DNA from: Oceanimonas baumannii
GTDB taxonomy: Bacteria; Pseudomonadota; Gammaproteobacteria; Enterobacterales; Aeromonadaceae
Length of the DNA stretch: 62,351 nt
Direction: 5' to 3'
Assembly (NCBI RefSeq): GCF_002245495.1
Contig: NZ_NQJF01000018.1
Location: forward strand, 1 to 62,351
A program made the translations under genes and the position numbers. The notes beneath the pieces were generated by a model that was not told where the DNA came from, made no database searches, and saw only the letters and a list, made by a program, of their open reading frames with translations. Shown piece by piece: positions 1-7,935 of the stretch (position 1 is the stretch's first letter; each line of letters begins with the position of its first letter).

Positions 1-420
1 GTCATGGACGATCTTAGTATCCTGGGTGATCAGGAATATGAGTGGCCTGCGCTGAAAACACTGGGAATAGTAGGGACAATCCGCGAAGAGCGTGGCCAGC
101 CGGCGAAAGAGCTGGATATCACGGTGCACTACTACATCAGCTCGGCGCAGCTGTCGCCTAAAGAAATGCTGGAAGCTACCCGCTCACATTGGTCAATCGA
201 GTCGCAACTACACTGGCGGCTGGACGTGGCCATGCGGGAAGGTGACCGTCGCATTCGCCGTGAACAGGCGGGTGAAAACATGGCGGCAGTTCGCCATATC
301 GCGTTCAATGCCTTGAACAGTGATACTAGTTTCAAGGCTGGTATCAAACGTAAACAAAAACGGGCAAGTCGAAATACCGCTTACCTGTCGCAAGTCCTGT
401 CAGGGCTGGGGCTTTCGTAA
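1..420 (+). CDS. ISAs1-family transposase, C-terminal part (partial)
   Basis: This is the C-terminal 139 residues of a DDE transposase. The stretch around HWSIESQLHWRLDVAMREGD is the family's C-terminal catalytic block and holds the third acidic residue, followed by the basic RRIRREQAGEN segment. The frame is open from base 1, so the true start lies upstream and outside the window. The stop is 10 bp from the IS end, the usual tight arrangement. The protein cuts and rejoins the ends of its own element. Whether the complete copy is functional cannot be judged from here. Confidence 0.85.
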   Translation, partial: VMDDLSILGDQEYEWPALKTLGIVGTIREERGQPAKELDITVHYYISSAQLSPKEMLEATRSHWSIESQLHWRLDVAMREGDRRIRREQAGENMAAVRHIAFNALNSDTSFKAGIKRKQKRASRNTAYLSQVLSGLGLS

Positions 421-430
421 TCTTGCCCTG
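1..430 (+). mobile_element. ISAs1-family insertion sequence, right-end part
   Basis: The window opens inside an insertion sequence of the ISAs1 family. Only the 3' part of the transposase and the terminal repeat are present. The outer boundary at 430 comes from comparison with the second copy at the right edge: the two copies match up to TCTTGCCCTG and diverge from 431 and 62227. The element therefore ends in CAGGGCAAGA read inward, as ISAs1 ends usually do. The 5' part lies outside the window. Confidence 0.85.
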
Positions 431-432
431 TC

Positions 433-467
433 AATACAGCCCGCCATCTGGTGGGCTGTATTTTTTT
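433..467 (+). terminator. Rho-independent terminator beside the IS end
   Basis: A 13-bp stem (AATACAGCCCGCC with GGTGGGCTGTATT, one G-T pair) with a four-base loop ends in a run of seven T. It lies just outside the IS boundary, so it belongs to the chromosome and probably ended a gene that lay where the IS now sits. Confidence 0.8.
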
Positions 468-908
468 GCATCCTGAGACACCCATTATGCAAAGTTCCAT
501 TTGAATTCTATTCATCTGCAGGCACAATTACTGTTTCCCCCCGGTGAAAGCAGAGAGGCCCGGTCGCCCACAAGATCCGGGCGGTAGCGTGGCCAAAGCA
601 GATGTGGTTATTTCAGGCAGCCTGTTATCCGCTCAGAAGATGCCATGCGCTAGTCACCAGACCATGCTCGAATTCAGCCTACAGGCTACAAAAATATTGT
701 AATTAAAGTGGGTTTATATCCGGGTGTTTGGGTAGTGCAGAAGCTTCTGTTGATATTGCGTATGCTTAATCTTGCTCATTTCAATTATTTAAGTGGTGAC
801 TGATAAATTTATTGTTATCAATACGTCATGAGTAAAGAAAGTTAGGCTAACATAATAAATATGTGTACTATTATTTATAATATTATGCACATTGAGAGTG
901 TAGTGAAT
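468..908. other. Non-coding stretch, no gene seen
   Basis: No convincing reading frame, RNA or repeat was recognised here. The first part has ordinary composition. From about 690 it becomes AT-rich, as expected for a promoter region of the following acetyltransferase. An 11-bp palindrome, GTTAGGCTAAC, lies at 841-851. Confidence 0.5.
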
Positions 909-953
909 ATGGAAGTTTAAATTGAGGTAAACGGTAAAATCGTTCAAGAAGAA

Positions 954-1316
954 GTGTTGGTTCTTTACAGAGAGAATGGATGGTCTTCTGCTGAAAAGCC
1001 AGAGCAGCTACTAGCTGGTCTGCGTAACTCCCACACGTTAGTCACGGCCAGGCTAAATGGCGAGTTAGTCGGTATTGGCAACGCAATTTCTGACGGTCAT
1101 CTTGTCGTGTACTATCCACATATGCGTGTTAAGCCAAAATATCATGGTAAAGGGATTGGCCGCAAAATGATGGATGTAATGCAGTCTATTTACGGTCAGT
1201 TCCACCAACAAATGCTTACGGCAGATGGCAAGGCAATTGACTTCTACAAATCTGTAGGCTTTGAAAGGGCTGGCAAAACAGAGCCCATGTGGGTTTATAG
1301 CGGTACGGAGCACTAA
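954..1316 (+). CDS. GNAT-family N-acetyltransferase, N-terminus disrupted
   Basis: The protein belongs to the GNAT superfamily of acetyl-CoA-dependent N-acetyltransferases. The acetyl-CoA pyrophosphate loop is visible as KYHGKGIGRKMM, followed by the C-terminal AIDFYKSVGFERAG helix-strand typical of the fold. The natural start is probably ATG at 909, since that frame continues into the domain (IEVNGKIVQEEV). Its fourth codon is TAA (918-920), where relatives would carry a lysine. Translation could only begin downstream, for example at GTG 954, losing about 15 residues including the first strand. It may be inactive, or the stop may be a base-calling error. The substrate is unknown. Confidence 0.75.
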   Translation: MLVLYRENGWSSAEKPEQLLAGLRNSHTLVTARLNGELVGIGNAISDGHLVVYYPHMRVKPKYHGKGIGRKMMDVMQSIYGQFHQQMLTADGKAIDFYKSVGFERAGKTEPMWVYSGTEH

Positions 1317-1355
1317 GTGCATAACAAGCGGCAGCAGGCATTATAGGTAACCTTG

Positions 1356-1919
1356 ATGAAGTGTTCAGTATTCATAGCAACAAGTGCAGACGGTTATATT
1401 GCAACCATTGATGGTGGCATTGATTGGCTAGAAACATCGGGTAAAACCGATATAGATTTAGGCGATGGTACTGATATGGGGTTCAACAGTTTTATTGCTT
1501 CTGTTGACTGTATGATCATGGGTCGTGGCTGTATGGAAAAATTAGCAAGTTTCAACCTGACTCCAGAACAATGGCCATACGGAACCATTCGGATCATTGC
1601 CCTCAGCAGAAGTGTTAAGGAAGTTCCTGGTAGCTTAAAGGGCAAGGTAGAACTCCATTCTGGTGATGTTTCTACACTCGTATCTGAACTGGAAACAGCA
1701 GGCTTCAAAAAAGCATATATTGATGGTGGTGCAACCATTACTTCCTTTCTTAATGCGAAGCTCATTAATGAGATAACCATTACACAAGCACCGATATTAC
1801 TTGGCAACGGTAAACCACTATTTGGTTTAATAAATCATGAAGTCAAACTGAAAGATGCCAAAGCCACTGTGTTCGGGAATGACTTTATCCAAGTGAAGTA
1901 TGAGGTTAGTTACCTGTAA
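1356..1919 (+). CDS. RibD C-terminal / dihydrofolate reductase-like protein
   Basis: This 187-residue protein has the dihydrofolate reductase fold of the RibD C-terminal family (YyaP/YwjB type). The N-terminal strand CSVFIATSADGYIA, the segment FIASVDCMIMGRGCMEKL, and the later AYIDGGATITSFL and PILLGNGKPLFG motifs follow the family order. Such proteins are NADPH-binding reductases of mostly unknown substrate. No deaminase domain is attached, so this is not a complete RibD. ATG 1356 is preferred over the preceding TTG. It follows the acetyltransferase by 39 bp and may be co-transcribed with it. Confidence 0.85.
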   Translation: MKCSVFIATSADGYIATIDGGIDWLETSGKTDIDLGDGTDMGFNSFIASVDCMIMGRGCMEKLASFNLTPEQWPYGTIRIIALSRSVKEVPGSLKGKVELHSGDVSTLVSELETAGFKKAYIDGGATITSFLNAKLINEITITQAPILLGNGKPLFGLINHEVKLKDAKATVFGNDFIQVKYEVSYL

Positions 1920-2130
1920 AGGTCCTAATATCGCCAGCCTCATTTGCTTCTATTAGTGTAGCTTTTTCTTACTCAGGCGGTTCATCTAGATGTTAAATAT
2001 ATCTGAAAGTGTTTGAAGTTTTTTACCAAAAAGCCCTGCTTACCATATGACATTAAGGTCTTGTTTTGTTATTATCTTCTGCTTGAAGAAATTTTTTCAG
2101 AGACTTCTTGGATATTAAAAAGAGTATAAG

Positions 2131-2967
2131 ATGAACTGTCATAAACAAAAAACTGTACTGGCTACATGTGGCTTACTGGTATCGCTGAATGTGTTTTCCA
2201 AGGAGGCCTTGGATATCAATGATATCAAGTTTGAAGATGGCAACTTCCAAAAGTGCGTGTTGGAACAAAAAATATCCGATCCTGCCAAGGTTACTAAGTT
2301 GATATGCCGCCAATTTAATGTAGACAGTGCCAATGAAATTAGCTATTTCCCAGCTATAGAAGAATTATGGTTGTCTGGTAAAGGACTAAGTAGCATTGAC
2401 TTAAGTAAAAACACTGAGCTAACTTCTGTTTCTATCACTAAATCAAATCTCTCTGGCTTAGATTTAAGTAATAACTTAAATCTGACCGAGCTGAATGTTA
2501 GTTTTAACCAGATTTCTGAGTTAAATCTCACAAAAAACTCTAAAATTACTGACTTAAGTGTGGTTTCTAACCAAATTGAGAGTCTGGACTTGTCAAATAA
2601 TATTGAACTGAAATATTTTTGGGCGAAGGAGAATAGGCTGAAAAGTGTAGATTTTAGCTCCAACCCCAAGCTGGCTCAGGTTGGTTTAAATAACAACCAG
2701 ATATCGAAAGTTAACATCAATAAAAACGAAAAACTAAATAAGCTCAGCTTGATGTACAATAAACTATCAGAGTTAGATGTAAGTAAAAACATTGAACTAA
2801 AAAAGTTGTACCTCACAGACAATAACCTTACTGAATTGGATGTTAGTCACAACTCTAAACTGAGGGCATTGTGGGCAACCGAAAACCCGCTGGCTGAACT
2901 TGACATTAGTTCTAACCCTTCATTGAGCGATTATGAAGTAGACGAAGGCGTTTTGGTGCAAGAGTAA
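2131..2967 (+). CDS. Secreted leucine-rich-repeat protein
   Basis: A 278-residue protein with a likely signal peptide (hydrophobic segment at about residues 8-20, ending near VFSKEA). From about residue 73 it consists of nine consecutive repeats of exactly 21 residues, pattern N-x-x-L-x-x-L-x-V-x-x-N-x-L-x-x-L-D-L-S-x, plus a partial tenth. This resembles the short internalin-type repeats of bacterial surface proteins that bind other proteins. No membrane anchor or sorting signal follows. The gene is clearly AT-richer than the housekeeping genes to the right and stands alone, which suggests horizontal acquisition. The ligand is unknown. Confidence 0.8.
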   Translation: MNCHKQKTVLATCGLLVSLNVFSKEALDINDIKFEDGNFQKCVLEQKISDPAKVTKLICRQFNVDSANEISYFPAIEELWLSGKGLSSIDLSKNTELTSVSITKSNLSGLDLSNNLNLTELNVSFNQISELNLTKNSKITDLSVVSNQIESLDLSNNIELKYFWAKENRLKSVDFSSNPKLAQVGLNNNQISKVNINKNEKLNKLSLMYNKLSELDVSKNIELKKLYLTDNNLTELDVSHNSKLRALWATENPLAELDISSNPSLSDYEVDEGVLVQE

Positions 2968-3005
2968 TTTGGCCCTGTGAAATATAATAAAATAATTTAA
3001 GAATG

Positions 3006-3044
3006 ATTCCCAACGCTTGGTACTTTTGGTTCAAGGTTGGGAAT
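3006..3044. terminator. Hairpin after the LRR gene, possible terminator
   Basis: ATTCCCAAC at 3006-3014 pairs perfectly with GTTGGGAAT at 3036-3044. An inner CTTG/CAAG pair extends the stem. No T-run follows directly, so it is either a weak terminator or another structured element. Confidence 0.4.
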
Positions 3045-3117
3045 GCTTTAGGTTTAATCGTGACGTTGTTTGCTGCTTAATTATGTGTTGTAGACATCCA
3101 GCAATGAAAAGGTCAAT

Positions 3118-3630
3118 ATGGCAGTTTTAGAAATCCTCACAGCACCGGATCCCAGGCTTAAGAATGAAGCGGAAAAAGTAAACGATATTTCGTCAGTGCA
3201 AACGTTAATTGATGATATGTTGGAAACGTTGTATGCGACCAAGGATGGTATCGGTTTGGCTTCGATTCAGGTAGCTCGAAAAGAAGCGGTTGTTATTATC
3301 GATCTTTCTGAAGCCAGAGATGAGCCGTTAATTTTAATCAACCCTGAAATCGTCAATGGTAGTGACAAAAGAATGGGACAAGAGGGCTGTTTGTCTGTGC
3401 CAGACTACTACGCAGACATAGAGCGATTCACTTCGGTGGTCGTTTCGGCTTTAGATCGAAATGGTAACCCGCTCACCGTTGAAAGCGATGGTTTTCTCGC
3501 CATAGTAATGCAGCACGAAATAGATCATTTGTCAGGTAACCTGTTCATTGACTACCTTTCTCCATTGAAACGTCAAGTTGCGATGAAGAAAGTAAAAAAA
3601 TATGTCAAGGCTCATACTAAAGCACGCTAA
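3118..3630 (+). CDS. def: Peptide deformylase (second-type paralogue)
   Basis: Peptide deformylase removes the formyl group from the N-terminal methionine of new proteins. All three family motifs are present: GIGLASIQV (Gln51), EGCLSVP (metal ligand Cys91) and QHEIDHLSG (His133, Glu134, His137). The catalytic and metal-binding residues are intact. Motif 1 normally reads GIGLAAPQ; Ala-Pro is replaced by Ser-Ile here. The length of 170 matches the family. The fmt, rsmB or smf neighbours of a housekeeping def are absent and the gene sits in an accessory region, so it is probably an extra copy. Confidence 0.9.
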   Translation: MAVLEILTAPDPRLKNEAEKVNDISSVQTLIDDMLETLYATKDGIGLASIQVARKEAVVIIDLSEARDEPLILINPEIVNGSDKRMGQEGCLSVPDYYADIERFTSVVVSALDRNGNPLTVESDGFLAIVMQHEIDHLSGNLFIDYLSPLKRQVAMKKVKKYVKAHTKAR

Positions 3631-3657
3631 TAACAAAAAATCGGAGAGTCATTAACC

Positions 3658-3885
3658 GTGCTTGGAACTTTTGTCTCGTCTCCACTTACTCCCTCTACCG
3701 GGATGCCGGGTATCGGCTCCTTAATCATTTATGCCGGGTTACCGTTGCTCCTCTTGCTCAATGCGTGGCGTGGATATTCTCATCAGATGGCAAAGTATGT
3801 GGTGGTGCTTCAGGGTTTGTGCATGCTGGGTGTTACCGGCTGGTTACTGTTACTTCAGGCAGGGGTATTCAGTAATGCCGGTTAA
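3658..3885 (+). CDS. Small hydrophobic membrane protein
   Basis: A 75-residue protein starting at GTG with GGAGAG about 12 bases upstream. It has two hydrophobic stretches (about residues 17-36 and 46-67) that would form two transmembrane helices with a short loop between. I do not recognise a family. It follows the deformylase by only 27 bp and may share its transcript. It could be a real small membrane protein or a remnant of something longer. Confidence 0.5.
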   Translation: MLGTFVSSPLTPSTGMPGIGSLIIYAGLPLLLLLNAWRGYSHQMAKYVVVLQGLCMLGVTGWLLLLQAGVFSNAG

Positions 3886-4052
3886 TAAGGCGGTGTTATT
3901 CCAGCAGCCGGGACGACCATAAGATCCTCTCATCACTCGGCAGTTTCCATAGCATGAGCCTGCCGCATCCGTAGCAATCTGGCCAATGCAACACCTGCGC
4001 GCTGACTCGGATCGCTCGGCAGATTCACTTTCACAATTAAGGAGCCGTGATA

Positions 4053-5234
4053 ATGTCAATAAGCTGGTTGTATCTCTGCAATGCCCTGGCCCTGGGGGCC
4101 ATGATGGTGTTTGTGCCGGTCATTGGCCCGCTGATCCGTGAGCTGGGATTACAGGAGTGGCACAGTGGTCTGGTAGTGGCTATTTCCGGTGCCTTATGGA
4201 TGTTAAGTGCCCAGCGCTGGGGTAAAGCCAGCGATAACAAGGGGCGAAAACCTGTGCTGCTGCTGGCTATCTGTGGTTATCTGGCAAGTTATGCGCTGTT
4301 GGCGGCCTTTTTTGATATGGCGCTGGATGCCAGTTGGCCGGTATTGAGCGTGTTAGCGATATTGATACTGCTGCGCGCGCTCCTCGGCGTATTTTATGCC
4401 GGTATTCCGGTTACCAGCGCGGCGTTGCTGGCAGAGAATACCCCGCCAGGACGGCGTACCCAGGCGATGGCCGGACTGGGGGCTGCTAATGCCATGGGGA
4501 TGGTGGTGGGGCCGCTGATCGGTGGCTTGCTGGCTGTATGGGGGCTGACCCTGCCTTTGTATTTTGCTGCGGTAATGCCGCTGCTGGCATTGCTGATTGT
4601 GTTTAAATTACCGGACCATAAACCTGTTGCACAGGCGGTGCAACCGGCTCTTAAACTGACCGACGCACGTCTGCGTTTACCTGTGCTCAGCGCGTTACTC
4701 GCCATGTCCGGGGTGATCACCGCTCAGATGTGTGTCGGTTTTTTTGCCATGGACAAGCTGCGTCTGCCGGCGGATGCCGCCGCTCAGGCTGCGGGCTTTG
4801 CCATGGCCACTGTAGGCATGGTCTTGGTGCTGGTGCAGGCCGTGCTGGTGAAAAAACTGACACTGTCTGCTTCCAGGTTACTGGTGCTGGGTGCCTCTGT
4901 TGCTTGCGTGGGCTTTGCGCTGATGATGCTGGTTGACGGACTGTTGATGCTCCTGCTGAGCTACGCGGTGATGGCGTTGGGGCTGGGGATGGTGTTTCCC
5001 GCTATGCAGGCGCTGGCGGCAGACAGTGTGGAATCCGCCAGACAAGGGGCGGCAGCCGGTGCTGTATCCGCCGCCCAGGGGCTGGCGATGGTGATAGTCC
5101 CCTTGATTTGTACCGGCTTATATCACCTGGCCCCGGTATTACCTTATCTGCTTGCTGCCTTTATGTTGCTGCTGTTGTCGCTGGCGGCCTGGCGCTGGCA
5201 TATCAGCACGGAAGTTGTAACGGGGGAGATCTGA
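4053..5234 (+). CDS. MFS transporter
   Basis: A 393-residue protein with about twelve hydrophobic helices. The cytoplasmic loop between helices 2 and 3 carries GKASDNKGRKPV, the signature motif A of the major facilitator superfamily. AAGGAG lies eight bases before ATG 4053, so this start is preferred over the GTG six bases earlier. The family pumps small molecules using the proton gradient, and the single-component drug-efflux branch is the closest impression. It stands alone, with about 160 non-coding bases before it. The substrate is unknown. Confidence 0.85.
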   Translation: MSISWLYLCNALALGAMMVFVPVIGPLIRELGLQEWHSGLVVAISGALWMLSAQRWGKASDNKGRKPVLLLAICGYLASYALLAAFFDMALDASWPVLSVLAILILLRALLGVFYAGIPVTSAALLAENTPPGRRTQAMAGLGAANAMGMVVGPLIGGLLAVWGLTLPLYFAAVMPLLALLIVFKLPDHKPVAQAVQPALKLTDARLRLPVLSALLAMSGVITAQMCVGFFAMDKLRLPADAAAQAAGFAMATVGMVLVLVQAVLVKKLTLSASRLLVLGASVACVGFALMMLVDGLLMLLLSYAVMALGLGMVFPAMQALAADSVESARQGAAAGAVSAAQGLAMVIVPLICTGLYHLAPVLPYLLAAFMLLLLSLAAWRWHISTEVVTGEI

Positions 5235-5335
5235 GCTGCAGAATATTGTAACGGCATGGGCACTGCCACAGGCATCGGGCCTGAGGTGTATAAGTGGCAT
5301 ATCTTTTATTGCTGGCAGTAATTCGGAGTACATAT

Positions 5336-5677
5336 ATGGAAGTAATTGTAGTTGAAGAGCATATATCAGAATTCCCAAACCCGCTATATTTGAAGCGCGG
5401 CGATAGGGTCACCCTTGGTGTGATGGACGATGATTTCCCTGATTGGGTCTTTATAACCAATGACGCGGGTGAACAGGCCTGGGCTCCGGTTCAATATATA
5501 GAGCATATTGAAGGGGCTTCTACCGGTATCCTGCTTCAGGATTACGATAATCTGGAGTTCAATACCGTTTTAGGTGAAAAGTTTTCAGTGCTGTTCGAAC
5601 TTAATTCCTGGTATCGGGTTTCAAGGTCTGCGGATGAAAAAGGCTGGGTACCAGTGCATACGGTGAAACGTATATAA
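5336..5677 (+). CDS. Tandem SH3-like domain protein
   Basis: A 113-residue soluble protein with two related halves. Each has a hydrophobic strand pattern ending in a W-x-P element (QAWAPVQYIE near residue 45 and KGWVPVHTVKRI at the C-terminus), as in SH3-type small beta barrels. CGGAGTAC precedes ATG 5336, and the upstream extension in the same frame lacks a ribosome-binding site. There is no signal peptide. Such proteins bind peptides or scaffold partners, but none is suggested by the neighbours. Confidence 0.6.
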   Translation: MEVIVVEEHISEFPNPLYLKRGDRVTLGVMDDDFPDWVFITNDAGEQAWAPVQYIEHIEGASTGILLQDYDNLEFNTVLGEKFSVLFELNSWYRVSRSADEKGWVPVHTVKRI

Positions 5678-5678
5678 T

Positions 5679-5921
5679 AAGGTATTTCTTTGCTCGGATG
5701 AGTTTGTAGTCAATGAGCCTGGTTGTGAGCAGTATGAGTCATTTATAGATGGGGATGTGTTTATAACACTGGAGCGCTGGACTGATCAGGCTTGCCTTGA
5801 GCTGCACCTGGAAGCGGAGCATGTGAAAAAGTATGTACCTGAACTCAGGAAGTGTGTTGAAAATGGAGAGTTCTCAGTTCAGTTTATTGAAACAGATAAC
5901 ATCCGCTTTATAACCATTTAG
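5679..5921 (+). pseudogene. Remnant of an antibiotic-biosynthesis-monooxygenase-like gene
   Basis: Read in the frame that ends at TAG 5919-5921, this stretch encodes NEPGCEQYESF, then VFITLERWTDQACLELHL and EHVKKYVPEL. This is the C-terminal two-thirds of the small ferredoxin-like ABM (YgiN-type) fold. No start codon or N-terminal strand precedes it: the frame simply runs back into the SH3-like gene, so the first third is missing. It is best read as a truncated, non-functional relic. A complete relative of the same broad fold sits at 11002-11325. Confidence 0.6.
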
Positions 5922-6031
5922 CACCTGTCATAAATAAAACGGCGTTATACAAGTGAGAGGGGTTGTCACCAGGGATAGCAAGTGTGGCAATTCCTCAGGA
6001 AGGATAATCCGTTCTAAATAAGGATTTGAGC

Positions 6032-6628
6032 ATGGATAGTTTGATTCAGTATACCGGCATTATTGCATCAGTATGGATAGTTTCAGGCATTGTTGTTGCC
6101 TCTCTTTTTTATCCGGGTTACAGCCATTCCAGGCAATTCTGTAGTGAACTTGGTGCATTTGGTAGCCCAACCCAGAAACTGTCGCCAGTGATTAATAATT
6201 ATCCGCTAGGCCTCCTTTTTATACTGTTCGGTTATTATCTGATCAGCACTTATTCTCTGCATATGCCAACCATTGTAATTGGTATCATGGTCATTACTCA
6301 TGGTTTGTGCACCTGGATTTGTGGCTTTTTCCCAATGGATGCGGATCCTTATACTACCGAGCCGTCGATGAGCTGTAATATTCACTCATGGTCGGGGATG
6401 ATTATGCTTGTTTCTTTTATCGTGGCTCCGATAATTGTCGTTTTTTCAAGCATGTACCCCTTTGCTGTCAGAGTGTTTTCATTGCTTTGCATTATTGGAT
6501 GCTTCTATTTTTCATACAGGCTTTCCGTTGCTTTCAAGGCCAGAACTATCCCGGGTACTTACCAAAGGCTAAGTTACGGGTTTCAGATATTGTGGCTGTT
6601 CGTTTATTCCTGGTTCGTAGTCTCATGA
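6032..6628 (+). CDS. DUF998-type membrane protein
   Basis: A 198-residue polytopic membrane protein with about six hydrophobic helices. The first helix is followed by YPGYSHSRQFCSELGAFGSP and later by CGFFPMDADPY, both typical of the DUF998 family. The function of that family is unknown. AAGGAT lies nine bases before ATG 6032, which is preferred over the TTG six bases upstream. It is a single gene with no obvious partner. Confidence 0.75.
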   Translation: MDSLIQYTGIIASVWIVSGIVVASLFYPGYSHSRQFCSELGAFGSPTQKLSPVINNYPLGLLFILFGYYLISTYSLHMPTIVIGIMVITHGLCTWICGFFPMDADPYTTEPSMSCNIHSWSGMIMLVSFIVAPIIVVFSSMYPFAVRVFSLLCIIGCFYFSYRLSVAFKARTIPGTYQRLSYGFQILWLFVYSWFVVS

Positions 6629-6824
6629 AAACCCCAAAAACAGTATGGCGAGTGTGAACGTTACGGGTTTTAACAGGCACGTTCCAATAACGGTAAGAAG
6701 AGAACCACAACAGTGACTTGGGCTCACCCGTTCCATTGAGCAAGCCGCTTACCAGCAATGTGTATGTGTACTGTTGCGGCAATCGTCGTTTTTCCATTCT
6801 CTGTAAATAAAGGCCTCAATTTTA

Positions 6825-7808
6825 ATGTCAGTCCCACTTATCGCCGTTGATGTTAATGATGAATATTCATTAGCCGCTGCGCTGTCGGCGTTTTCAGCAC
6901 AACTGGAGCAAGCCTGTCAAAAAGGATGTTTGCAAGAAGGTGTTGCTGGTTTCGTCAGCACCCGGGGGCAGCTATTTCAACATGCTGATTTATTAGCCGT
7001 TGAACCGATTAAAAGCATGCTCTACAGTTTCGATTTGATGCATTATGAATTTAATGAACTGGCCGATTTACGAGAACAAACTATTGATGGCCTTGATGAT
7101 CCAAGCAGTTATGTGCGTTATTCACAGCTCCTGGTATTTCAGCATGGGTTAACATCCCCCAGTGTTAAATCAACAATCATTGACATTTGCCAGCGGCTGG
7201 TGGCCTTTAGCCAGCAACAGGATGATTCACAGGTGCTGTATCTTTCTGAAGATAAGCTGTTTGGTATTTATCTGCTGGTGTTGCTTGCTGAAAGTGAGCC
7301 GGATTATGCTTACTTGATTGGAGCATACTTTCCTGAAGGCAGCGATGATGATGACATAACCTTGTATGGTTCGGGCTTTATTGCTTACTTGTTCGAACGT
7401 TATGGTTATCACAACCTTGTTCTCGATGTTCTTGCAGCTTGCCGTTTTAACGGCTTAATCGACGCGGTACGTTATAACTACTGGGCTGATAAAGAACAAT
7501 ACGCACCTAACTTGTTACAGTGTTTTTTAACCCAGCCGGAGCGGTATCGATATTACAAGGACGCATTATACCTTGCCTTTGAGCGTTACCCCGTCAACTC
7601 TGATACCTTCGATCCTTTTGCCGGTCTTGTCAGTGATTTTGAGGAGCTTGCAGAGCAGTATGCAAGCCAGGCAACTTACTCTCATCCGTTGATTTCAAGG
7701 CAACAGGCGGAAGCCGGATTGGATGCTCTGACGTTGGATGGAATGAGACTGGGGGATGAACGGAAAACACTACTACAGCAATTACAGGCGTTATCCGAAA
7801 AAGCGTGA
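6825..7808 (+). CDS. Hypothetical protein, all-helical
   Basis: A 327-residue, acidic, probably cytoplasmic protein that I do not recognise. The sequence is rich in Leu, Ala, Tyr and Gln with few glycines, suggesting stacked helices. A DDDD cluster lies near residue 176. There is no signal peptide, membrane segment or catalytic motif. The gene stands alone, 196 bp after the DUF998 gene. Genes of this kind in accessory regions are often immunity or effector-associated, but nothing in the sequence shows that. Confidence 0.6.
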   Translation: MSVPLIAVDVNDEYSLAAALSAFSAQLEQACQKGCLQEGVAGFVSTRGQLFQHADLLAVEPIKSMLYSFDLMHYEFNELADLREQTIDGLDDPSSYVRYSQLLVFQHGLTSPSVKSTIIDICQRLVAFSQQQDDSQVLYLSEDKLFGIYLLVLLAESEPDYAYLIGAYFPEGSDDDDITLYGSGFIAYLFERYGYHNLVLDVLAACRFNGLIDAVRYNYWADKEQYAPNLLQCFLTQPERYRYYKDALYLAFERYPVNSDTFDPFAGLVSDFEELAEQYASQATYSHPLISRQQAEAGLDALTLDGMRLGDERKTLLQQLQALSEKA

Positions 7809-7935
7809 TACTGTCGAGCTCAGCCGGAAACGAGGTTTAAATATGGAGGTGGTGGTTACCCATTGCTCACGATATTCCTGATTTTAAATTGAGAAAGTTT
7901 TAATTTTTTACTGAAGAAAGGGTGATAAAGCAAGT

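Noticed and set aside
841-1350. Integron cassette: GTTAGGC at 841 before the acetyltransferase and GCATAACAAGC at 1318-1328 after it resemble parts of attC sites
   Set aside because: The downstream element lacks a matching GTTRRRY core and a proper inverted-repeat structure. A 7-base core is expected several times by chance in 62 kb.
5682-5730. Frameshift linking the SH3-like gene to the monooxygenase remnant as one protein
   Set aside because: The SH3-like protein ends naturally after its second W-x-P element, and the remnant starts in mid-fold, so they are unrelated genes.
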